The position numbers and the translations under genes were made by a program. Positions 57,256 through 62,770 of a stretch of DNA of 62,770 nt are shown piece by piece. This DNA is from Hyphomonas beringensis (lineage in GTDB: Bacteria; Pseudomonadota; Alphaproteobacteria; Caulobacterales; Hyphomonadaceae), in assembly GCF_000682755.1 (NCBI RefSeq), contig NZ_AWFF01000036.1, forward strand, positions 1 to 62,770, given 5' to 3'. Numbering within the stretch: the first letter of the stretch is position 1; each line of letters starts with the position of its first letter. The notes below the pieces were generated by a model. It was given only the letters and a program-made list of their open reading frames with translations. It made no database searches and had not been told where the DNA came from.

Positions 57256-58470
57256 ATGAGCGTCGTGCGCCCAATTCGAAATGATCAAGACTATGATTCT
57301 GCTCTAGCGCGGATTGATGAGCTCATGACCAACGCTGTCGATGAGGGTGATCGTGATGAGCTTGAAGTGCTTGTCACTCTCGTTGAGGCTTACGAGGAGC
57401 AACATTTTCCCATCGACTTCCCCACTCCCGTTCAGGCCATCGAATTCAGGATGGAACAAGAGTCGCTCACACAAGCGGATCTCGCGAAATATTTCGGTGG
57501 TCGCAGCAAGGTCTCCGAAGTCCTCTCAGGAAAGCGGCCGCTTACGGTCAAAATGATTCGAGCACTGAATCACCATCTTGGTATCCCGGCCGAAGTGCTA
57601 ATCGGCGACGGCGTCGGAAATGACGATGCGCCTGACGAAGTGCAATGGACCCAGTTTCCTGTGTTCGAGATGACAAAGCGAGGCTGGCTCCCCAAGATCG
57701 AGCGCCCTCGCGCAAACGCCGAAGAACTCATTCTTGGCCTGATCTCACGGGCCGGCGGGCAGCAAGCTATTCCGCAGCCGTTTTATCGGAAAAATAATTC
57801 CGCGCGTCGGAACGCCCGCATGGATCCTTACGCACTTCAAGCCTGGTGCTTACATGTGCTGGCTGTGGCGCGTGAAAATCGTCCTGCTTCAGCCTATCGC
57901 CCCGAGTCGATAGACGAAGGATTTCTGCGCTTCCTTGCTACGCTGAGCCGACTGCCGGACGGCCCCCGACGGGCGGTCGAGGCGCTCAATCAGAAAGGCA
58001 TTGCAGTCGTCTACGCAAAGCATCTTCCGAAAACCCATCTCGATGGCGCTGCGATGTGCACGACAGAAGGCATTCCGGTAATCGGGCTAACACTGCGATA
58101 TGACCGGCTCGACAACTTTTGGTTCTGCTTGCTGCATGAAGCTGTCCATGTGTGGAAGCACATTTCGCCAGATCATCCGTTTTTTGTGGATGATCTTAGC
58201 CTAAGCGAGGCCGATCATGATGAAGATTGGTCAATTGAAGCGGAAGCCGACCTCTTTGCGCAGAACGCATTGATCCCGGATGGCGCGTGGCGCGCATCAG
58301 GACTCCCTGAACGGGCCACGCCGGCGCGGGTCATGACATTTGCGCAATCAATCAATGTGCACCCGGCGATTGTGGCCGGGCGTGTGCGTAAGGATACGCA
58401 GAATTACCGGTTGCTCACGCAATTTGTCGGTTCAAATGAGGTGAGCAAGCATCTTGAAGACATAGCCTAA
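57256..58470 (+). CDS. higA: HigA-like antitoxin fused to an ImmA/IrrE-type metallopeptidase
   Basis: The 404-residue protein has a HigA-type helix-turn-helix region (~60-115: SLTQADLAKYFGGRSKVSEV) and a long C-terminal domain. That domain has an intact zinc-peptidase site, LLHEAVHVWKH near residue 293, and a likely third ligand in EAEADLFAQNALIP near 328, as in ImmA/IrrE proteins. Classical HigA antitoxins are ~100 residues, so this one is extended about fourfold. It should repress the promoter and neutralise HigB, and the peptidase may cleave a repressor or the antitoxin part itself. Confidence 0.88.
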   Translation: MSVVRPIRNDQDYDSALARIDELMTNAVDEGDRDELEVLVTLVEAYEEQHFPIDFPTPVQAIEFRMEQESLTQADLAKYFGGRSKVSEVLSGKRPLTVKMIRALNHHLGIPAEVLIGDGVGNDDAPDEVQWTQFPVFEMTKRGWLPKIERPRANAEELILGLISRAGGQQAIPQPFYRKNNSARRNARMDPYALQAWCLHVLAVARENRPASAYRPESIDEGFLRFLATLSRLPDGPRRAVEALNQKGIAVVYAKHLPKTHLDGAAMCTTEGIPVIGLTLRYDRLDNFWFCLLHEAVHVWKHISPDHPFFVDDLSLSEADHDEDWSIEAEADLFAQNALIPDGAWRASGLPERATPARVMTFAQSINVHPAIVAGRVRKDTQNYRLLTQFVGSNEVSKHLEDIA

Positions 58471-58641
58471 AACAGAAGCGGAGCTGGCGCCAACCAGCTC
58501 CGCTTCTGAACAGATCATCCGAAGGGACAAGCGCCTCCCGGAGGAACGCCAGCCAAACAGATGGTCCGCTTCGCAAGCTCCGTCTATCCGCTTCGAACTC
58601 CGCTGGCAATCAAACAAATCGGCGCAGACGGAGACTGGTTG

Positions 58642-59088
58642 ATGGACCAGAATATGAAGCGACGCGTGTACGTAGTCGTGCCTGACGGTTGCACAGTAAC
58701 CGAAATAGATGCGCTTAAGCTTCTTTCCGATGCGGAAATCGACCTGGCGACTGTTCAGTTCGTGAAAGCCGAAGCGGACTTTGCAGAGATAGCGTCCCAC
58801 GATGCGGTCGTCATTGTCCTCGACCGGGACCACACGAGCGACGCGACCGCTGAAGCTGCGGCCCTTGCCGCTGCACAAGTGGGCGTTTGCGCGATCGTCG
58901 GCGTATGGGCTCCAGGACAGGAGAGCGATGGCATTCACCCCCTGCTTCTGCAGTTCGGTACGGCGCAAAGGCCATGGGACCCCGGAAAATTGAAAAACGA
59001 GCTCGGGTCAGATTGCGAAAAAGCATTCCAGAACCCTGACGGCAGCACGTCAGAACCAAATGAGATTGAGCCCAATGAGTGCGAGTAA
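58642..59088 (+). CDS. small Rossmann-like protein, nucleoside deoxyribosyltransferase-like (tentative)
   Basis: Start at ATG 58642, with GGAG eight bases upstream; ATG 58654 is also possible. The 148-residue product begins RRVYVVVPDGCTVTEIDALK and then has SHDAVVIVLDRDHTSD, followed by TAEAAALAAAQVGVCAIVG. An aspartate at the end of one strand followed by a Glu-containing helix and a Gly-containing strand is the pattern of nucleoside 2-deoxyribosyltransferases and related TIR-like folds. This is a pattern call, not a firm assignment. It precedes the Nmad2 gene with a 14-base overlap, so it belongs to the operon. Confidence 0.6.
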   Translation: MDQNMKRRVYVVVPDGCTVTEIDALKLLSDAEIDLATVQFVKAEADFAEIASHDAVVIVLDRDHTSDATAEAAALAAAQVGVCAIVGVWAPGQESDGIHPLLLQFGTAQRPWDPGKLKNELGSDCEKAFQNPDGSTSEPNEIEPNECE

Positions 59089-59746
59089 ACGCCCTAGGCC
59101 GCAACGGCTGTATCGCTACGTTATCGATCACGACCGCGGATTCGCACCAAACCCCTTTTTTGGCGTTTGCACGCTCGCTTGCTGCAAACCCGGAATTCGA
59201 AAGCATGCAGCGATTGGCGACATCATCGTTGGGTTTGGAACTGCTAAGTATGATCTGGATGGACATATCATTTATTGGATGGCGGTGGACGAGATCAGCG
59301 ACTTCGATAGCTACTGGGGTGATCCGCGCTTTCTAATGAAACGACCACAAATGGGTGGGTCACTAAGCCTGTGTTTCGGAGACAACATTTACCGCCGATC
59401 TGACGATAACGGTCGGTGGATACAAGAAGCCTCCTTTCACAGCGATCCAAATAGTCGTCACGGTGGAGGAAACCTCAAGCGGGACACAGGCACCACAGAT
59501 AAATTGCTGATAGGCAAGGAATTTGCCTACTGGGGTGGAGACGGGCCCAAAACGCCAGCCGCGTTCGACCCTCTTGTTTGGAGGCGTCGCGGTGAGAAGT
59601 ACCGTGTTGAGGATCCGAGCATGCAAGCCGAATTTATTAGTTGGCTGAGAAGCATTCCAGAACGGGGACTTCGCCGCCCTCCGGCTGACTGGACGCGGGA
59701 CCGAAAACTTAGGGCGCTACTCCAGACGGAGAAGAAGGCATGCTAA
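59075..59746 (+). CDS. Nmad2 family protein (nucleotide modification associated domain 2)
   Basis: Start at ATG 59075 (MSASKRPRPQRLYRYV), inside the preceding gene's 3' end. The 223-residue protein matches the Nmad2 style throughout: YRYVIDHDRGFAPNPFFGVC, TLACCKPGIRKHAAIGDIIV, GHIIYWMAVDEISDFDSYW and LLIGKEFAYWGGDGP. The family was named from its association with predicted DNA-base-modification genes in phages and bacteria; its activity is unknown. Cysteines and histidines near the N-terminus could form a site. Its stop overlaps the next start in ATGCTAA. Confidence 0.82.
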   Translation: MSASKRPRPQRLYRYVIDHDRGFAPNPFFGVCTLACCKPGIRKHAAIGDIIVGFGTAKYDLDGHIIYWMAVDEISDFDSYWGDPRFLMKRPQMGGSLSLCFGDNIYRRSDDNGRWIQEASFHSDPNSRHGGGNLKRDTGTTDKLLIGKEFAYWGGDGPKTPAAFDPLVWRRRGEKYRVEDPSMQAEFISWLRSIPERGLRRPPADWTRDRKLRALLQTEKKAC

Positions 59747-61038
59747 TTAAAGAATATGCAGAATTCGTTCGGAGCACGGATCAATTTTCCGAAAAGAACC
59801 CCGCTGAGGCTCGAAAAATTGCAATATACGGCCTTGTAAGCGAGATCGGCTCTGTCGTTTCGGCCATAAAGAAACAATCTCTCAAAGAGAGTGGAGCGCT
59901 ATCCTCGCCTCTGGCACGGGCAGAGCTTAAAGAAGAATTGGGTGATGCCATGTGGTACGCCTTCGCTCTAGCTCGAATTGAAGCGCTGGATGGAAGCAGA
60001 AGCATTTTGCTCCTGGACGTAGAGAATCTAAAGCGTGAAATCGGCTCCGCCAACGCAAGAGGTGACCGGATACGCTCTGTGCTGACGGAAGATGAGGTGA
60101 CCGCGTTCCTCCGAGGGGCCGATGAATTCTCGCGAAATCCGGACTTGCGGATGTCAGACTATCAAAAGCTTGCCTTCCGAACGGCCCGGACCGACGGTGA
60201 AACCCTGTTGGCGGTTTGTGCCGCAGTCCTCACACAGCTCGGCGCGCAGTTGATGCGCCATCATTTGCCAGAGGTAGAGCTTGAACTAAACAAACAGCTC
60301 GAGGATCGTCCCATCGACACAATTCTGAGTGCGATCGCGTGGCACCTTTGTGCGGTCGCCTCGCTATATGGATTGGATATGGATGGGGTCGCGCTTACCA
60401 ACCGAGAGAAAGCAAAGGCACGAAAAAAAGACGGCATACATACGCCTTTCCACGACGAAAATGCTGTCGAAAATGAACAGCTGCCACGCAAATTCGAAAT
60501 CGTATTCAGAACAATGGAGGATGGATCCTCCCAGATGTTCTGGAATGGTAAGCCGCTAGGCGCGCCGCTGAGAGATCAATACGCCGAGGCCGACGGGTAT
60601 CGGTTTCATGATGTGATGCATTTGGCAAACGCTGCGTGTCTCGGGTGGTCCCCGGTCCTTCGCGATCTTATGGGCATCAAACGCAGCAGCTCCCCGGAGA
60701 TCAAACAGGCTCAGGACGGCGGCCGGTCGGCCGTCGTTGAAGAGCTCGTCGTGAAGCTGATCCATTGGGAAGCTTCGCGACGAGCGAAAGAACTGCACCC
60801 TGACGTTTCCGCGACTGATCGAATACTCTTTCCAGACAACGAGGAGATCCCGTTTTCACTGCTCAAGCAGGTGCGCGCAGTCACCGAGGGCCACGAAGTT
60901 TACGACAACAAATACTGGGAATGGGAGCGCTCAATACGTGAAGGATACCGTGTCTTTCAACAACTCAGAGAAAACCAGAATGGAGTTGTCACAGTCGATC
61001 TGGAAGGACGCCGCCTGAGTTTCAGAATCAATCAATGA
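59740..61038 (+). CDS. MazG-like pyrophosphohydrolase with MazG_C domain
   Basis: The 432-residue protein starts at ATG 59740 within the end of the Nmad2 gene. Residues ~20-100 are a MazG-type helical domain: the second metal motif is intact (ELKEELGDAMWYAF), while the first reads GLVSEIGS instead of the usual EExxE. The C-terminal half carries GYRFHDVMHLANAACLGWSP and QDGGRSAVVEELVVKLIH, the hallmark of the MazG_C family linked to base-modification gene clusters. A nucleotide-clearing role, hydrolysing (modified) dNTPs, is inferred. Third gene of the operon. Confidence 0.85.
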   Translation: MLIKEYAEFVRSTDQFSEKNPAEARKIAIYGLVSEIGSVVSAIKKQSLKESGALSSPLARAELKEELGDAMWYAFALARIEALDGSRSILLLDVENLKREIGSANARGDRIRSVLTEDEVTAFLRGADEFSRNPDLRMSDYQKLAFRTARTDGETLLAVCAAVLTQLGAQLMRHHLPEVELELNKQLEDRPIDTILSAIAWHLCAVASLYGLDMDGVALTNREKAKARKKDGIHTPFHDENAVENEQLPRKFEIVFRTMEDGSSQMFWNGKPLGAPLRDQYAEADGYRFHDVMHLANAACLGWSPVLRDLMGIKRSSSPEIKQAQDGGRSAVVEELVVKLIHWEASRRAKELHPDVSATDRILFPDNEEIPFSLLKQVRAVTEGHEVYDNKYWEWERSIREGYRVFQQLRENQNGVVTVDLEGRRLSFRINQ

Positions 61039-61060
61039 GCTTTTTGAGGTCTGGCGGGTT

Positions 61061-62131
61061 TTACGGAAGCAAATCGGAGATTCGTTCGTTGACGCCCCAA
61101 CTGGGCGGATACCATGGCGCCGGCAACCGACCCACTGGCTTGAACTTCTGCTTGATGCGTGTTCTGCCGGAGCGACCGCTTATCTCGGGAAACGCCGCTC
61201 TCGAATATTTGGAAATCTCGCAAAAAATATTCTGGCAATCGATGAGCTGCAGAGGCCGGCCCCAGAGATCTTGAAACTCGAATCCGTAAAATGAGAAGTA
61301 TTCGTTTTGGAATTCAGCCATGTGGCGAATCACTTGCTCGGCTGAAATGCTATGGGTGCCTTGGAAGCATTTAGATATCCCGTCTAATGCGCCAGGGCCA
61401 GCAATCACAAACTCCATTTCTGAGAAACTCGTTAGCGCGCCATAGTTTAGGTCAGTCACGAATTGATACGCCAGAAAGGGTCCGATTGAGGGCGCAGACA
61501 ATAATAAATTAAACGCTTCCGCCATGGAGGCGCAATTGGAAAGTTTATCAGGGAATCGTTGCTCCACCATCCACTCGATAAGTCGGAGATGGTTGGCATG
61601 CTTGGTAGCGTACCCAAACGTATGGCCAGCAGATGGCATTATGTAAGCAGCGGAATAGTTACGAACTCCGTTACATTGCCGATCACTCAGCAAGCGATCA
61701 AACTCAGAGAACTTGTACGAGCTTGAACCAATTGCCCCAAACTCACCGGTGAGTGCTTCCCAAGTCTCAATCCGATTGAAGATCTTGAACAGCAAGACTC
61801 TAAAAAAAAGGTCCTCTACGGACCATCGGTTATGATCCGACCAAATCACATTCCTGATCAAGTACTGGCTGACCCTATCGGAAGCACGATAGGCATTCGT
61901 GAACCTGTGGTGGGCTAAAATGGGATCATTGCTCGACGATGAAGTATTGGAGCCATGAAGGCGTCGTCGAAACATCCTCTGACGTTCACAGGCGAAATAC
62001 CAATAGGCATCGAAAACTGGTGTCGTATCTAATATCTCGCCATCAATCCGTACGGCTTTTTTTCGACGCAGTTTGGTGATCGGCGACGCGCCGAAATCCG
62101 AGGAGAATAGGTCATTTTCATCGTAAGCCAT
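61061..62131 (-). CDS. HhH DNA-glycosylase-like protein of the HMUDK_hel / glutamyl-putrescinyl thymine pyrophosphorylase group
   Basis: A 356-residue protein convergent with the MazG gene, 22 bases apart. The N-terminal third contains DAYWYFACERQRMFRRRL and VEDLFFRVLLFKIFNRIETWEAL, typical of the helical domain in phage 5-hydroxymethyl-dU DNA kinases and thymine pyrophosphorylases. Residues ~212-228 read LSAPSIGPFLAYQFVTDLNY, a helix-hairpin-helix of the DNA-glycosylase kind. The C-terminal part has FSFYGFEFQDLWGRPLQLID and the ending NIFCEISKYSR. It probably acts on DNA bases; kinase or pyrophosphorylase activity is by analogy only. No P-loop was seen. Confidence 0.78.
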   Translation of the reverse strand: MAYDENDLFSSDFGASPITKLRRKKAVRIDGEILDTTPVFDAYWYFACERQRMFRRRLHGSNTSSSSNDPILAHHRFTNAYRASDRVSQYLIRNVIWSDHNRWSVEDLFFRVLLFKIFNRIETWEALTGEFGAIGSSSYKFSEFDRLLSDRQCNGVRNYSAAYIMPSAGHTFGYATKHANHLRLIEWMVEQRFPDKLSNCASMAEAFNLLLSAPSIGPFLAYQFVTDLNYGALTSFSEMEFVIAGPGALDGISKCFQGTHSISAEQVIRHMAEFQNEYFSFYGFEFQDLWGRPLQLIDCQNIFCEISKYSRAAFPEISGRSGRTRIKQKFKPVGRLPAPWYPPSWGVNERISDLLP

Positions 62132-62390
62132 AGGTGCGTGATTGACTTGAGCAGTGATTGGCAGAATGGGCGAAGGTCGATGAGGACGGTCCGGATGTAC
62201 GGATAACGCGATTCTGGTTGTTACTAGCGCACCAAAAAAAGCAGTTGAGGCAGACTTGTCGTTTCACTGGCGAAAAGCGATATCAATCGCTCAAATCGGT
62301 GTAAAGCAGCATTATTCGCTACCATTTCTGTCTCGTGGTTTCCACATTAAGGATTGGATACTACCCAGGATTAATCAACCTGATTCGCGG

Positions 62391-62711
62391 CTAGTCCGCT
62401 GATGGCTTCTGTCGATTCCAGACCATGATTCCGGTCCCATTCTTCTCGTTCTCAAAGAAAGCTGCCCGCATAGGCTTTTCGAAGCTCGGATCGTCGAGTT
62501 TGACGGCGAGGTAGGGCGTTTCGCCGTCTTTGGAGTCCTGGCGCCACGCCGCACCGAGTTCGGCCCCGCCAGCATAGATCCGGAAATCAGGCGCGTCGTC
62601 ATTGGCCTTGTCCTTGTTGGGTACGAGTTGGGCTTTGACGTTGATCGTCATCGTCCGGATCGTGCCGGTGTATTTGCCGTCTTTCAGCGTGAATGAGCCG
62701 ATCTGCGCCAT
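62391..62711 (-). CDS. DUF736 family protein
   Basis: The 106-residue protein reads MAQIGSFTLKDGKYTGTIRT, then APDFRIYAGGAELGAAW and YLAVKLDDPSFEKPMRAAFF, the typical DUF736 series. DUF736 genes are frequent on alphaproteobacterial plasmids and integrative conjugative elements near replication or transfer genes; function is unknown. It supports the view that the island continues right. The 259 bases between it and the HMUDK_hel gene hold no gene I can support. Confidence 0.92.
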   Translation of the reverse strand: MAQIGSFTLKDGKYTGTIRTMTINVKAQLVPNKDKANDDAPDFRIYAGGAELGAAWRQDSKDGETPYLAVKLDDPSFEKPMRAAFFENEKNGTGIMVWNRQKPSAD

Positions 62712-62714
62712 GGG

Positions 62715-62770
62715 TTAGTCTCCTTTGCTGGCGTTGGCGTGAAGGGCCTTGCGGGCCCGCTTGAACCCGG
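62715..62770 (-). CDS. C-terminal end of an island gene (partial)
   Basis: On the minus strand an open frame enters from the window edge and ends GFKRARKALHANASKGD with a TAA at 62715-62717, three bases before the DUF736 start. The composition is coding-like, and GGAG inside its last codons would serve as the DUF736 ribosome site. Too short to name. Confidence 0.5.
   Translation of the reverse strand, partial: GFKRARKALHANASKGD

Larger units (their letters stand above)
54840..62770 (+). mobile_element. integrative genomic island (left end; right end beyond window)
   Basis: Starting right after tRNA-Gly(CCC) the content changes to a tyrosine integrase, a small hypothetical, a toxin-antitoxin pair, a putative nucleotide/DNA-modification module and a DUF736 gene. 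DUF736 proteins are typical cargo of alphaproteobacterial conjugative and integrative elements. Chromosomal household genes end at 54695. The second attachment repeat, expected to match the tRNA 3' end, should lie outside the window to the right. Confidence 0.8.

Overview
The window looks like the chromosome of an alphaproteobacterium, most likely of the Hyphomonadaceae/Caulobacterales side. The evidence is the gene order: tatABC-serS-surE-pcm-yajC-secDF, alaC-hom-glpX-recJ, rplM-rpsI-argC, a class I PHA synthase, PhyR, ATP12, a CIRCE-controlled groESL and a CIO-type bd oxidase. The assignment is inferred from content only.

Layout. 1-3743: end of a MoxR/DUF58/SpoIIM-like/RDD membrane operon. 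3753-8158: DUF3137 protein, GGDEF cyclase, then groESL with CIRCE and a strong terminator. 8274-14265: acyl-CoA synthetase, cyanide-insensitive-type bd oxidase with a DUF2474 microprotein missed by length cut-offs, thioesterase, DUF192, double cold-shock protein, tRNA-Glu. 14345-20215: recJ, glpX, hom, alaC, lipoprotein. 20288-29875: phaC, argC, S9/L13, lipoprotein, ctaA, a phosphatidylserine-decarboxylase-like protein without the expected self-cleavage serine, an Atm1-like ABC exporter, a LOG protein. 29894-38266: secretion and repair block (secFD-yajC, pcm, surE, serS, tatCBA, xthA). 38281-54695: accessory but chromosomal genes: GH9 lipoprotein, an unassigned membrane/vWA-like pair, a metal-type TonB receptor with a small upstream ORF, phyR, pccB, ATP12, HAD phosphatase, Rlu synthase, crcB, and a GH51 arabinofuranosidase under a LacI-type operator.

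At 54766 lies tRNA-Gly(CCC), and everything to its right appears to be an integrated element that runs off the window. It holds a tyrosine integrase broken by one frameshift, a small hypothetical, a higB/higA pair whose antitoxin is fused to an ImmA/IrrE-type zinc peptidase, and then the most interesting cargo at 58642-62131. That cargo is a compact three-gene operon (a small Rossmann-like protein resembling nucleoside deoxyribosyltransferases, an Nmad2 protein, a MazG/MazG_C protein) facing a convergent gene for a helix-hairpin-helix protein of the HMUDK_hel / glutamyl-putrescinyl-thymine pyrophosphorylase type. These families were linked by comparative genomics to phage thymidine hypermodification. 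Here they sit on a bacterial island with no hydroxymethyl-dUMP synthase or base hydroxylase in view, which suggests either a cut-down base-modification system or a defence system that recognises modified phage bases. A DUF736 gene, typical of conjugative and integrative elements, and the tail of one more gene end the window.

Several cis elements stand out: a 15-bp perfect stem that hides the TonB receptor ribosome-binding site and contains the stop codon of the upstream ORF, a 12-bp hairpin over the recJ ribosome-binding site, a LacI-type palindrome before the GH51 gene, and paired palindromes in the higBA promoter.
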